A stretch of DNA of 64,000 nt from assembly GCA_964607675.1 (NCBI GenBank), contig CAZSLC010000001.1, positions 1-64,000 of the forward strand, given 5' to 3'. This DNA is from CAZSLC01 sp964607675. GTDB lineage: Bacteria > Bacteroidota > Bacteroidia > Bacteroidales > UBA932. The notes under the pieces are model-generated. The model saw only the letters and a list, made by a program, of their open reading frames with translations. It ran no database searches and had not been told where the DNA came from. The stretch's first letter is position 1, and every line of letters starts with the position of its first letter. The position numbers were made by a program, and so were the translations under genes. This document shows positions 37,189 through 45,500 of the stretch, piece by piece.

Positions 37189-38538
37189 TTATTCTTGATC
37201 TATATATGAGGTCCCTTTATAGTAATTTACAACTTTTGTTTTGATTAAATAGGTTAAAGCAGAATTGAGTTTAAGTGCTTTTGAAAGTAGAAGCTGATTA
37301 GAGCTGGTTTGGAGATCCAATACACTTATCAACCCCTCTTTGTATTTATTCAGGTTGGCTTTATGGGCTATCTCCTGTGCATTTTCCTTTTTGTCGGCTT
37401 GGATATATTCCTTAGCAGATCCCTCCATCTCTTGCACAGCTTTCTTTATTGCAGTTGCCACCTCTTGTAGTTTTTGCTCTTTTTCATATTGGGCGATCTT
37501 TACCTCATTTTTCAGTTTCCCTTTTGTTGTTTGACGCGAAAGGGCATTAAAAATTGGGATATTTACCCCTATACCAACATACTCCCCTAAGTTAGATTCT
37601 AACTGTTTGAAAAATGGGGTAGAGGTGCTTTCGGATGAGAAATATTTCATATATCCAGAGTTGACACCCCCTTGAGCATAAATGTTGGGAAGAATTTGCC
37701 ATTTGGAAGTGTGGTGCTTCAATTGGGCAGTCCTGAGATTGAAATCTGCGACTTTCAATGAAGGGAGAAACAATTTAGCTGCCTGAAAAATACTATCTGA
37801 ACTCTCCTTCTCAAAAAAAGGATCTACTATCCAAACAATATTTGTGTCAACTTGTAAATGTTCATCGAAGGGGAAGAACATAACATCTTTTAGTGAGATG
37901 AGCTCATTTTCAAGATTGTTCTGCTCTTTGACATAATTGTAGTCATCTGAAGCCATCTTGGCCTCCACTTGAAGAAGGTCTGCCTGCCCCTTTAATCCAA
38001 GTTCCTCCATTACCTGTGTCTGGTAGTAATTCTGTTTGCTCTCCTCAAGTTGCTCTTTGGTAATTTTTACCATTCCTATTCTGTAAAGGACATTGAAATA
38101 TGCTTGAATTGTACGAAGGGAGATATCATCTTCAATCAATTGAGATTCTTCGACTCCTGAAAGCCTGGCGATTTTACTAATTTTAAAATTATTAACAGTG
38201 CTAAAACCGTTAAAGATAGTGTAGTTGGCATTTATCTGATAATTGTTACTTAGAGAGGTAGTGTTTGTATAGATGTTTGTTTCTGGGTCAATAGAACGAC
38301 CAAATGAGGTTGTAGCAGAGGCACCTCCCGATATAGAGGGGGCCCATTTTAAATATGCTTCTCTATACTCAAGCCTTTTGTTGTCATTTTTTGCCTCTTG
38401 AATTTTTGCTTTCCTCGAATTTTCGATTGCATACTGCATGCAATCGTGCAGACTCCACATTTTACCTTGTCCCTCCTGTGCGAGCATACGACTCATAGAA
38501 ACAATAATGATTACAAGGGTGAAAATAAATTTTTTCAT
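37189..38538 (-). CDS. TolC-family outer-membrane channel
   Basis: A 449-residue outer-membrane efflux protein. A signal peptide (MKKFIFTLVIIIVSMSRMLAQ) is followed by WSLHDCMQYAIENSRKAKIQEAKN, the typical first helix, and two OEP repeats with long amphipathic helices and a beta strand around ATTSFGRSIDPETN. It ends with 'VVNYYKGTSYIDQE'. It forms the trimeric exit duct for the HlyD-type adaptor and the permeases encoded downstream. It is the first gene of operon B; the 181-bp region ahead, shared with the divergent regulator, holds a TGGCAC box and two palindromes. Confidence 0.95.
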   Translation of the reverse strand: MKKFIFTLVIIIVSMSRMLAQEGQGKMWSLHDCMQYAIENSRKAKIQEAKNDNKRLEYREAYLKWAPSISGGASATTSFGRSIDPETNIYTNTTSLSNNYQINANYTIFNGFSTVNNFKISKIARLSGVEESQLIEDDISLRTIQAYFNVLYRIGMVKITKEQLEESKQNYYQTQVMEELGLKGQADLLQVEAKMASDDYNYVKEQNNLENELISLKDVMFFPFDEHLQVDTNIVWIVDPFFEKESSDSIFQAAKLFLPSLKVADFNLRTAQLKHHTSKWQILPNIYAQGGVNSGYMKYFSSESTSTPFFKQLESNLGEYVGIGVNIPIFNALSRQTTKGKLKNEVKIAQYEKEQKLQEVATAIKKAVQEMEGSAKEYIQADKKENAQEIAHKANLNKYKEGLISVLDLQTSSNQLLLSKALKLNSALTYLIKTKVVNYYKGTSYIDQE

Positions 38539-38574
38539 ATTTTAATTATTTATATCTATTTTGAATAATGTATG

Positions 38575-38589
38575 CCAAAACATGTGCCA
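38575..38589 (-). promoter_or_regulatory. Candidate sigma-54 promoter of operon B (tolC)
   Basis: Minus-strand TGGCAC at 38589-38584 (-24) followed at the expected ten-base distance by TTGG (consensus TTGC); a GC lies one base further on. The start would be near 38564, some 26 bases before the tolC ATG. The -12 half is imperfect, but the box sits 53 bp from paired palindromes, as in operon A. Confidence 0.55.
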
Positions 38590-38642
38590 TGATTATAATA
38601 CGCTTATTACTATATAGATAGTTCAATTATTAAATCATGTAG

Positions 38643-38659
38643 TGTCAATTTTTTTGACA
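38643..38659. promoter_or_regulatory. Palindromic upstream activator site, operon B (proximal)
   Basis: A perfect inverted repeat TGTCAA-TTTTT-TTGACA with arms identical to 17523-17539. It lies about 87 bases upstream of the predicted tolC start, typical of enhancer sites for NtrC-type activators. Confidence 0.7.
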
Positions 38660-38664
38660 ATTAC

Positions 38665-38681
38665 TGTTAGATTATTGGACA
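38665..38681. promoter_or_regulatory. Palindromic upstream activator site, operon B (distal, degenerate)
   Basis: TGTTAG-ATTAT-TGGACA: arms match 4 of 6 and 5 of 6. Its centre is 22 bp from the perfect site, as in the operon A pair, and its spacer equals that of the perfect operon A site. It ends 8 bp before the -7 element of the regulator's own promoter. Confidence 0.6.
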
Positions 38682-38689
38682 AAGATTCT

Positions 38690-38697
38690 TATATTTG
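38690..38697 (+). promoter_or_regulatory. -7 promoter element of the NtrC-type regulator gene
   Basis: TATATTTG, an exact TAnnTTTG match, ends 22 bases before the ATG at 38720. No TTTG sits at the ideal -33 distance. The distal palindrome covers the -33 region, so the regulator may affect its own transcription. Confidence 0.45.
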
Positions 38698-38719
38698 AAA
38701 TCATATTTAATGCTATATA

Positions 38720-40081
38720 ATGAAACAAGGTTCAATCTTAGTTGTCGATGACAACAAGGCAATATTAACAGCACTTAATCTTCTACTTCCTCAGCATTTC
38801 AAAGAGGTGGTCATGCTTAATTCTCCAATTTCACTAACTTCTACTATCAATGACAATTCCTTCGATGTTGTCCTCCTCGATATGAATTTCAAGGCTGGAA
38901 TCAACTCTGGAAATGAGGGGTTCTTTTGGCTCGGAGAAATAAAAAAATTATCTCCGATGACAGAGGTGGTTCTTTTCACAGCCTATGCTGATATTGACTT
39001 GGCTGTCAGTGGAATGAAGAGGGGAGCCTTCGATTTCATCGTAAAACCATGGGACAACAGAAAGCTCATTTCCACCTTGATGGCTGCCTACGAACTCTCA
39101 CGTTCAAAAAGAGAAGTGAAGCAGCTCAAAGAGATAAAAAAGGAGATAAAGCCTGAGGGGGAAATGTATTGGGGCGATAGTCCTATTATGAATGAACTGA
39201 AATCTTTGGTTACCAAGGTAGCTAAAACTGATGCATCAATTTTGATAACAGGGGAGAATGGAACAGGGAAGGATGTCATTGCAAGGGAGATCCATCGTCT
39301 CTCAAGAAGAAATGGAGAAAGCATGGTAACAGTAGATGCTGCCTCTCTGCCAGAATCACTCTTCGAAAGCGAACTTTTTGGCCACGTAAAAGGGGCATTT
39401 ACGGATGCAAAGGGGGATAGAGCAGGTAAATTTGAAGTGGCAGACGGAGGGACCCTCTTTTTAGATGAGATAGGTAATATCCCGATCCACCTTCAGTCGA
39501 AACTATTGACAGCACTGCAAAGTAGAAAAATTGTCAGGGTTGGGAGCAACAAACAAATAGATGTAGATATCAGATTGATAACAGCAACTAACAAAAATCT
39601 TGATTCAATGGTGTCGCAAGGGACCTTTCGGGAAGATTTGATGTACAGAATCAACACTATTCATATCAACCTTCCCCCGTTGAGGGAGAGGAAGGAGGAT
39701 ATCATTCCATTGAGTATGTTGTTTTTAAATAGATATATAGACAAGTATCAAAAAGAGATCGTAGGTATTGACCCAGTTGTGAAAGAAAAGCTTGTATCAT
39801 ATAGGTGGAGTGGCAATATTAGAGAATTACAGCACTCCATAGAAAAAGCGGTGATATTATGTGATGGTAAATATTTAAAATCAGAAGATTTCCTTTTGAT
39901 AGATTCCAATTCTGATGACTATTCAGGGGTCGATATTAAACATTCGACAATAGAGCAAATGGAGAAAAAAATGATTTCTGAAGCCCTTAGAAAGAATAAG
40001 GGGAATCTCTCCTTGGTCTCTAATCAATTGGGCATTTCACGTCAGACGTTATACAATAAACTGAAAAAATATGATTTATAA
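38720..40081 (+). CDS. NtrC-type sigma-54-dependent response regulator
   Basis: A 453-residue protein with three domains: a receiver (D10, D11; phospho-acceptor D54 in VVLLDMNF), an AAA+ activator domain with Walker A GENGTGKD near residue 180, the sigma-54 contact loop GAFTDA, and Walker B GGTLFLDEIGN, then a Fis-type helix-turn-helix (NLSLVSNQLGISRQTLYNKLKKY) at the C-terminus. It should bind enhancer-like sites and activate sigma-54 holoenzyme. It is divergent from the tolC operon, and its stop overlaps the kinase start by one base (TAATG). Its likely sites are the paired TGTCAA-N5-TTGACA palindromes ahead of both export operons. Confidence 0.96.
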   Translation: MKQGSILVVDDNKAILTALNLLLPQHFKEVVMLNSPISLTSTINDNSFDVVLLDMNFKAGINSGNEGFFWLGEIKKLSPMTEVVLFTAYADIDLAVSGMKRGAFDFIVKPWDNRKLISTLMAAYELSRSKREVKQLKEIKKEIKPEGEMYWGDSPIMNELKSLVTKVAKTDASILITGENGTGKDVIAREIHRLSRRNGESMVTVDAASLPESLFESELFGHVKGAFTDAKGDRAGKFEVADGGTLFLDEIGNIPIHLQSKLLTALQSRKIVRVGSNKQIDVDIRLITATNKNLDSMVSQGTFREDLMYRINTIHINLPPLRERKEDIIPLSMLFLNRYIDKYQKEIVGIDPVVKEKLVSYRWSGNIRELQHSIEKAVILCDGKYLKSEDFLLIDSNSDDYSGVDIKHSTIEQMEKKMISEALRKNKGNLSLVSNQLGISRQTLYNKLKKYDL

Positions 40082-41379
40082 TGTATAATAAAATTATCAT
40101 ATCTGTCGTACTATGTGTGTTGAGTTCAGGAGCTTTTGTCTATTTTCTCTTAAATTCATATCTCATTGCCTCCATCCTTTCTGGGGTATCCACGATTGTA
40201 TCTATTTTTTTAATTATTAATCAATACTTTAAATTTTTGAAAAAGATATCATTCTTCACAGATGCCCTTGCAAATAGAGATTCTTCATTTTTTTTTACCG
40301 AGAAAAATAACGATGCTTTTTCATGCTATTTTAATTCAAGATTAAATGTTATCAATAAATTAATTTCTAATGAGAGAAAAGAGATTGCTCAAAAGGAGAA
40401 ATTTTATGAACTGATAATGAAAAATGTAAATACAGGGATTATAACAGTAGATCAATCTGGTATAATCGTAAATTGTAATGATAAAGCCCTCTCTTTACTA
40501 AGTCTTGGGGTACTAACTCATATTTCTCAAATCAAGCGTGTCGACGAATCATTGTATAAGTACATTTCTGGTAAACAAAATCTTGATGGAGGCAATGTGG
40601 TGACAATATATAGCGAGGCGGGAAAAAAGGAGCTCTCCATAAGGAAAACATCACTTATAGTTCAGAATAAGTTGTTGAATTTTTACTCCATCGATGATAT
40701 CTCCAGTGAATTGGATGAAAATGAACAAGAGTCTTGGATAAAACTCATCAGGGTATTAACACACGAAATAATGAATACCGTTACCCCCATATCATCTTTG
40801 AGCGACACACTTCTCTCTATGAATTGTGATAATAAAATGAGAGAAGGATTGACAGCAATAAGTTCCACTACTAAGGGACTAATATCATTTGTAGATTCAT
40901 ACAGAAAAGTATCTATAATACCTTCTCCAATATTTAAACCTGTTTATATTAAAAAATTATTGGACCAAGTAGTTTTCCTTGAAAAAGAAAATATGTACAA
41001 ATTGGGATTAGAGTGCAAAATAAATATTTCAGACGAATTAATCATGATATATGTCGATGAAAATCAGATTATGCAGGTGCTTATCAATGTCATTAAAAAT
41101 GCCTTGTTCGCAATTCAAATGGTCAATAATCCCATTCTGATGATCACTGTGGGGATAGATTCTTTAACAGAGGATGTAATTGTCGAAATTATGAATAATG
41201 GAGAACAAATTCCGAGGGAGAACCAAGATCACATTTTTATCCCTTTCTTCACAACTAAGGAAAAAGGGACTGGAATAGGGTTGAGTCTCTCTCGTCAGAT
41301 AATGTTGAAAAACAATGGTAATCTCCGTTTGAAATCTTCAAATGACAGAGAAACTATTTTTGTTCTAACATTTAGATAG
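40081..41379 (+). CDS. Sensor histidine kinase paired with the NtrC-type regulator
   Basis: A 432-residue kinase with two adjacent N-terminal membrane helices (about 5-25 and 29-48) and almost no periplasmic loop, a PAS-like segment (NTGIITVDQSGIIVNCNDKALSLL, ~117-140), the phospho-acceptor H228 in RVLTHEIMNTVTPISSL, and an ATPase domain (QIMQVLINVIKNALFAIQ; EIMNNGEQIP; FFTTKEKGTGIGLSLSRQI). With such a small external loop it probably senses a signal within or at the membrane, as proposed for intramembrane-sensing kinases of envelope-stress exporters. The start overlaps the regulator stop by one base. Confidence 0.95.
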   Translation: MYNKIIISVVLCVLSSGAFVYFLLNSYLIASILSGVSTIVSIFLIINQYFKFLKKISFFTDALANRDSSFFFTEKNNDAFSCYFNSRLNVINKLISNERKEIAQKEKFYELIMKNVNTGIITVDQSGIIVNCNDKALSLLSLGVLTHISQIKRVDESLYKYISGKQNLDGGNVVTIYSEAGKKELSIRKTSLIVQNKLLNFYSIDDISSELDENEQESWIKLIRVLTHEIMNTVTPISSLSDTLLSMNCDNKMREGLTAISSTTKGLISFVDSYRKVSIIPSPIFKPVYIKKLLDQVVFLEKENMYKLGLECKINISDELIMIYVDENQIMQVLINVIKNALFAIQMVNNPILMITVGIDSLTEDVIVEIMNNGEQIPRENQDHIFIPFFTTKEKGTGIGLSLSRQIMLKNNGNLRLKSSNDRETIFVLTFR

Positions 41380-41434
41380 GGGGGAGAATTGAGATATAAT
41401 TGCTATATTCACCAAATATTAGTAAAAAAAGAAG

Positions 41435-41507
41435 AGCCTCTCACGGGACTCGAACCCGTGACCTGCTCATTACGAATGAGCTGCTCTACCAACTGAGCTA
41501 AAGAGGC
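41435..41507 (-). tRNA. tRNA-Thr (anticodon CGT)
   Basis: Read on the minus strand, a 73-nt cloverleaf: acceptor stem GCCTCTT / GAGAGGC with discriminator T, a D-arm with AGCTCAGTTGGTAGAGC, an anticodon stem GCTCA/TGAGC around loop TTCGTAA (anticodon CGT, reading ACG), and a T-arm with GGTTCGAGTCC. The 3' CCA is not encoded and must be added enzymatically. A run of T follows the 3' end. Confidence 0.96.
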
Positions 41508-41521
41508 ATTAAAAACGAGTG

Positions 41522-41529
41522 CAAATGTA
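41522..41529 (-). promoter_or_regulatory. -7 promoter element of tRNA-Thr
   Basis: Minus-strand TACATTTG (TAnnTTTG) ends 14 bases before the mature tRNA 5' end, which gives a leader of roughly nine bases. It lies in the 37-bp gap between the tRNA and the divergent flavoprotein gene. Confidence 0.45.
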
Positions 41530-41544
41530 ATTATTTTTATTAAA

Positions 41545-42858
41545 ATGATAGAAAGAGATATAATAATAATTGGAGGTGGAGCTTCGGGATTGATGGCAGC
41601 CGCATTAGCTCATGATACCGATCTTTCTGTGGCAGTGTTAGAAAGAAACTATAAGTGTGGTCAAAAATTGTTAATTACAGGAAAAGGGAGATGCAATATA
41701 ACCAATACCTCTTCTTGGAGCGATTTTTCTTCCCATATTCATCCCAGTTCAGCTTTTTTTAAAACATCATTTTATAATCTTTCCAATCAGGACGTTATCT
41801 CTTTTTTCAATAAAATAGGACTTGAAACCAAAGAGGAGCGAGGAAAAAGGGTATTTCCCACCTCTGATAAGAGTGTAGATGTACTCAATGCCCTCTTAAA
41901 CCATATAGAAAAAGGTGGAGTTGAGGTGCGATGTTTGACCAAAGTCACATCAATAAAAAAAGATAGTGAAGGTTGTTTTATACTATCATCAGTAGTTAAT
42001 AAACAAATTGAAAATTCAAGAAGTGCCTGTGCCAGTTTGGGTATTGAAATGTTTAAGGCTAAAGTTGTTATTGTTGCTACTGGAGGTCTCTCTTATCCTG
42101 TAACTGGTTCTACTGGAGATGGATATGAGTTCGCACAACTTTTGGGGCACACACTCTCCCAAACTTTCCCATCCCTTACTGCATTATTTCCCTCAAAGTT
42201 TGATTATAGGCTGGAAGGCATCACATTAAAAAACATCAAACTTGATTTGGTTGTAAATGATATATGTACGCAATCTGAGATGGGAGAACTCACATTTACA
42301 AAAGATGGAATTGAAGGAGCACTTGGATTCAGAGTATCAAGGAGAGGGGTAAAGGCACTTATTGATGGACAAAAAGTTGAATTACACATCGATTTAAAGC
42401 CAGCTGTTACTACCAACCAACTCAGTGATAGAATCACAAAGGATATTGCCAAGATAAATGACTCCATTGTGAGAAAACAATATACCGAGAGAAAGAAATT
42501 AGAATATATGCTCCGTTTTTATCTTCCCAAAAACATAATAGCACCGTTTATTGATCTAAACAAAGATATATCTTTATCTAACTCTGTAAAGTATTTAAAG
42601 AAATGGGCATTTAAAATTGATACATACGGAGGATATAAAAGATCGGTAGTGACAGTAGGTGGGATCCCATTAGAAGAAATATCTAGAAAAACCATGGAAT
42701 CTAAAATTGTTAAAAATTTATTTTTTGCTGGAGAAGTAATCAACCTGGATGGCGATACAGGAGGGTACAATCTTCAAATAGCCTTTTCTACAGCTGCGAC
42801 AGCCATTAAATCAGCAATAGATTCCTTGAAAGAGAAGTCAAACGTCACCAATAAATAA
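41545..42858 (+). CDS. HI0933/YhiN-type FAD-dependent oxidoreductase
   Basis: A 437-residue flavoprotein starting with the dinucleotide-binding motif IIIGGGASGLMAAALA. Further family features are CGQKLLITGKGRCNITN, KVVIVATGGLSYPVTGSTGDGYEFA, the GIEGALGFRVSRRG region, and the C-terminal AGEVINLDGDTGGYNLQIAFSTA flavin contact. The family is widely conserved but lacks an agreed substrate; some members are annotated as flavin-dependent dehydrogenases or tRNA-linked enzymes without proof. Its TAA directly abuts the stop of the convergent FAH-like gene. Confidence 0.92.
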   Translation: MIERDIIIIGGGASGLMAAALAHDTDLSVAVLERNYKCGQKLLITGKGRCNITNTSSWSDFSSHIHPSSAFFKTSFYNLSNQDVISFFNKIGLETKEERGKRVFPTSDKSVDVLNALLNHIEKGGVEVRCLTKVTSIKKDSEGCFILSSVVNKQIENSRSACASLGIEMFKAKVVIVATGGLSYPVTGSTGDGYEFAQLLGHTLSQTFPSLTALFPSKFDYRLEGITLKNIKLDLVVNDICTQSEMGELTFTKDGIEGALGFRVSRRGVKALIDGQKVELHIDLKPAVTTNQLSDRITKDIAKINDSIVRKQYTERKKLEYMLRFYLPKNIIAPFIDLNKDISLSNSVKYLKKWAFKIDTYGGYKRSVVTVGGIPLEEISRKTMESKIVKNLFFAGEVINLDGDTGGYNLQIAFSTAATAIKSAIDSLKEKSNVTNK

Positions 42859-43410
42859 TTATTTAATGATCAATGAATTAAGAATGTGAGATTGAGATAA
42901 TATTTCAACATGGTCACCTATAGACAAAGATTCTCTTTTTGCCAATTCGCAAGCAACAAAATCGCCTATCTTAATAGAACAGTATCTTGATATTTCTGCA
43001 ATTATTGAATATAGCGTATCTTCTTCTGTAAATATGATATTAGAAAAAAGACTCTTACCGTTTATCCTCACATCAAGGTCCTTATCGATTATGGAGTAAT
43101 TATCTTTTAGCATTGTATGTTCAAGAGGAATAATAGTAGTAAAATCAAGGGAATTAGAGAGGAATGGATTAAAGTTATTCGATATAGTGGGAGAGAGGAG
43201 AATCCCACACCCAAAACTATCTATGTACCTATGAACATATTTTTTATCAATATATTTAATTGGCTTTTCAATTCTAACATATTGAATGGGTATTACCCCT
43301 ATCTGAGACACGTAATCTGGGACATAGTATTCATCAAGGGTCCTAATTAGTGTTGAATCAGGTCGATAATAGAAACTATCATTTGAAAACGGAGATATGA
43401 AAATGTTCAT
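42859..43410 (-). CDS. Degenerate fumarylacetoacetate-hydrolase-fold protein
   Basis: A 183-residue protein not annotated easily. Its first half follows the FAH-family pattern: YRPDSTLIR (17-25, family KPDSALL), YYVPDYVSQI (28-37, family FYIPDFSxEI), KPIKYIDKKYVHRYIDSFGCGI (family GKxIxxxxAxxYxxxxGxGI), then INGKSLFSNIIF and IKIGDFVACE (family GDLIFTGTP). The metal-binding Glu pair (HYEVE) and the Asp of the GIDFTARD segment are replaced (GVIPIQ; GILLSPTI). It is therefore probably a catalytically inactive relative. It starts 3 bp after the stop of the DNA polymerase III epsilon gene. The family call is moderately sure; the function is unknown. Confidence 0.6.
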   Translation of the reverse strand: MNIFISPFSNDSFYYRPDSTLIRTLDEYYVPDYVSQIGVIPIQYVRIEKPIKYIDKKYVHRYIDSFGCGILLSPTISNNFNPFLSNSLDFTTIIPLEHTMLKDNYSIIDKDLDVRINGKSLFSNIIFTEEDTLYSIIAEISRYCSIKIGDFVACELAKRESLSIGDHVEILSQSHILNSLIIK

Positions 43411-43413
43411 TTT

Positions 43414-44175
43414 CTATTGCATTGATAGTTTTATTTTGGTCAATACTTGCTTTGTATCGAGAGTAAAATCTCCATTCATAATCCAATTGTAATAACTTGG
43501 CTCTTTTGCAAGTACCTCTGTGACAGGTACCCCTCTGTGTTTACCAAAATTGAAGAGAGGAACTTGTTTATCGTCATAAACTATCCTACCAGCATAATCA
43601 GCAAACTTACTTTTGGTGGAAAAGTCAGCAAGAAACTCTATATCATTCTTGAGAACATCATATTTATCAAGTTGAGCCATTAGTACTTCATACGTAGCTA
43701 ATGTATCAGCCTCGGCGGAGTGTGCGTTTTCTAATGATTTGTCACAATAGAACTTATAAGCGGCGATAAGTGTCCTTTGTTCCATTTTGTGAAATATATT
43801 TTGGACATCAACTAACTTTCTCTTCCTGAAATCGAAATCAACCCCTGCTCTAAGAAACTCTTCAGCGAGAAGTGGAATATCAAATTTGGTAGAATTGAAA
43901 CCAGCAAAATCGCATCCTGACATCCACTGTGCAAGAGATTTTGCAACTTGGATAAATGTCGGACAATCTTTCACATCTTCTTGAGAAATGTGGTGTATGG
44001 CCTCAGCCTCTGGCGATATAGCAATAGTAGGGTTTAACCTCCTTGTTTTAATCTCTTGATCACCATTTGGGAAAACCTTAACGGCACAGATTTCTACTAT
44101 GCGATCTGTGGCTACATTTAATCCCGTACTTTCGATATCAAAAAATAATATTGGATTCTTTAGATTGAGTTGCAT
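43414..44175 (-). CDS. dnaQ: DNA polymerase III epsilon-type 3'-5' exonuclease
   Basis: A 253-residue DEDDh exonuclease: D13 and E15 in FFDIESTGL, Asp in FNSTKFDIPLL, and His/Asp in NAHSAEADTLATYEV. A ~70-residue C-terminal extension (VPLFNFGKHRGVPVTEVLAKEPSYYNWIMNGDF) is the 'exodeoxyribonuclease X-like' tail common in Bacteroidota. It proofreads for the replicative polymerase or acts as a related repair exonuclease; the symbol is by similarity. It follows dnaN by 11 bp on the same strand, forming a replication gene pair. Confidence 0.9.
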   Translation of the reverse strand: MQLNLKNPILFFDIESTGLNVATDRIVEICAVKVFPNGDQEIKTRRLNPTIAISPEAEAIHHISQEDVKDCPTFIQVAKSLAQWMSGCDFAGFNSTKFDIPLLAEEFLRAGVDFDFRKRKLVDVQNIFHKMEQRTLIAAYKFYCDKSLENAHSAEADTLATYEVLMAQLDKYDVLKNDIEFLADFSTKSKFADYAGRIVYDDKQVPLFNFGKHRGVPVTEVLAKEPSYYNWIMNGDFTLDTKQVLTKIKLSMQ

Positions 44176-44186
44176 TTACTTGTAAG

Positions 44187-45314
44187 TTATGAAGGAATAC
44201 GTATTGGCATTAATAAAGAACAAATCTCTTCGTTAGGATCACTTTCACCAGCAGCTACAATTAAACCAGCTTTTGTTTGATCGGCTAATTCAATGCATAT
44301 CTCCTCGTATGGAAGATTGCTCAATATCTCTGCAAGGAATGTCGATTTGAAACCTATTTCAAACTCGTCACCATCATATTGACAATTAAGTGTCTCGTGT
44401 GCAGATACAGAGAAACTTAGATCTTGTGCAGAGAGGGCTAATTTGTTGTTAGACAGGGAAAATTTGACGTGAGAAGTGGCTGGATTGGCACAAACAGCAA
44501 CTCTTTTTACACCATTTAGTAATTCAAGCCTTGGAATATATAATTTATTGGGATGATTCTTGGGAATCACAGATTTGTAAGCAGGGTAATTGCCCTCGAC
44601 AAGGCGACAAATAAGAACTGTGCCGTCAAATTCGAAATAAGCATTCTTTTGGTCAAAAGTGACTTTCACATCCTCTTCTACCTTTGGAAGCAGTGATTTT
44701 AATATAGATGCTGGCTTTTTAGGGAGAATAAATGAGCTGTTTTCATTTACTGAGATATCGTTTCTTTTGTAATATACCAACTTGTGAGAATCGGATGCAA
44801 CCAAAGTAATGCTGTCATTTGTCATATCGAAAAAAATACCATTCATCACTGGTCTGAGTTCTTCTTCAGCAGTTGCGTAGATCGTAGAGTTAATTCCAGT
44901 TAATAAAATATCAGACGGAATTGTAAATGAAAGGGTGATATCGTTTAGTGAGGGGAGTGATGGATAGTCCTCTGATTGGAAAAATGGAATGTTAGAAGCG
45001 CCTGTCGCCCAACTAATTTCCAATAACTTGTCAGAATTATTTGTTGTGAGGGTGAGTGGCATATCAGGAAACTCTCTAATGGTGTCAATAAGATATTTTG
45101 CAGGGACAGCAACGCTTCCTTCTTCAACAACATTGTCAATCTCAATAGTTGTTTTTAGAGTCATTTCCAAATCAGAGGCAGTGACTTCAAGTGTTGTACC
45201 TGCAAGAACAAAAAGGAAATTATCTAAAATTGGAAGTTGACTCTTTGAAGAGATAGCTCTTGAAACGGAGTTTAATCCTCGTAATAAATCAGAACTTGAT
45301 ATTGTAAATTTCAT
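44187..45314 (-). CDS. dnaN: DNA polymerase III beta sliding clamp
   Basis: A 375-residue clamp subunit with three repeated clamp folds. Diagnostic segments are LLRGLNSVSRAISSKSQLPILDNFLF, TASDLEMTL, VPAKYLIDTIREFPD, 'RPVMNGIFFD', LVASDSHKLVYY, and the C-terminal LLMPIRIPS, including the conserved PMR/PIR end that forms the peptide-binding cleft. The dimer encircles DNA and tethers polymerases. It is not next to dnaA here; the downstream partner is the epsilon-type exonuclease. A -7 element lies 32 bases upstream. Confidence 0.97.
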   Translation of the reverse strand: MKFTISSSDLLRGLNSVSRAISSKSQLPILDNFLFVLAGTTLEVTASDLEMTLKTTIEIDNVVEEGSVAVPAKYLIDTIREFPDMPLTLTTNNSDKLLEISWATGASNIPFFQSEDYPSLPSLNDITLSFTIPSDILLTGINSTIYATAEEELRPVMNGIFFDMTNDSITLVASDSHKLVYYKRNDISVNENSSFILPKKPASILKSLLPKVEEDVKVTFDQKNAYFEFDGTVLICRLVEGNYPAYKSVIPKNHPNKLYIPRLELLNGVKRVAVCANPATSHVKFSLSNNKLALSAQDLSFSVSAHETLNCQYDGDEFEIGFKSTFLAEILSNLPYEEICIELADQTKAGLIVAAGESDPNEEICSLLMPIRIPS

Positions 45315-45346
45315 ATATGATGGTATTATTTGTTTGCATTCTCTTA

Positions 45347-45354
45347 CAAAAGTA
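45347..45354 (-). promoter_or_regulatory. -7 promoter element of dnaN
   Basis: Minus-strand TACTTTTG (TAnnTTTG), 32 bases before the dnaN ATG. The rest of the 186-bp divergent region to the protease gene is very AT-rich; a clear -33 TTTG is not seen. Confidence 0.4.
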
Positions 45355-45500
45355 TGAAATTTTTGGCATATAATTTGAGTTTAGTTCAAATAATTAAATA
45401 TAAAGTATCATTTTTAAAAATGTTTTTATTTTTAAAAATAATCTGACAAAAAATCAACAAAAGATATTATATAAAAACGATTAATTATTTTTATAAAAGT

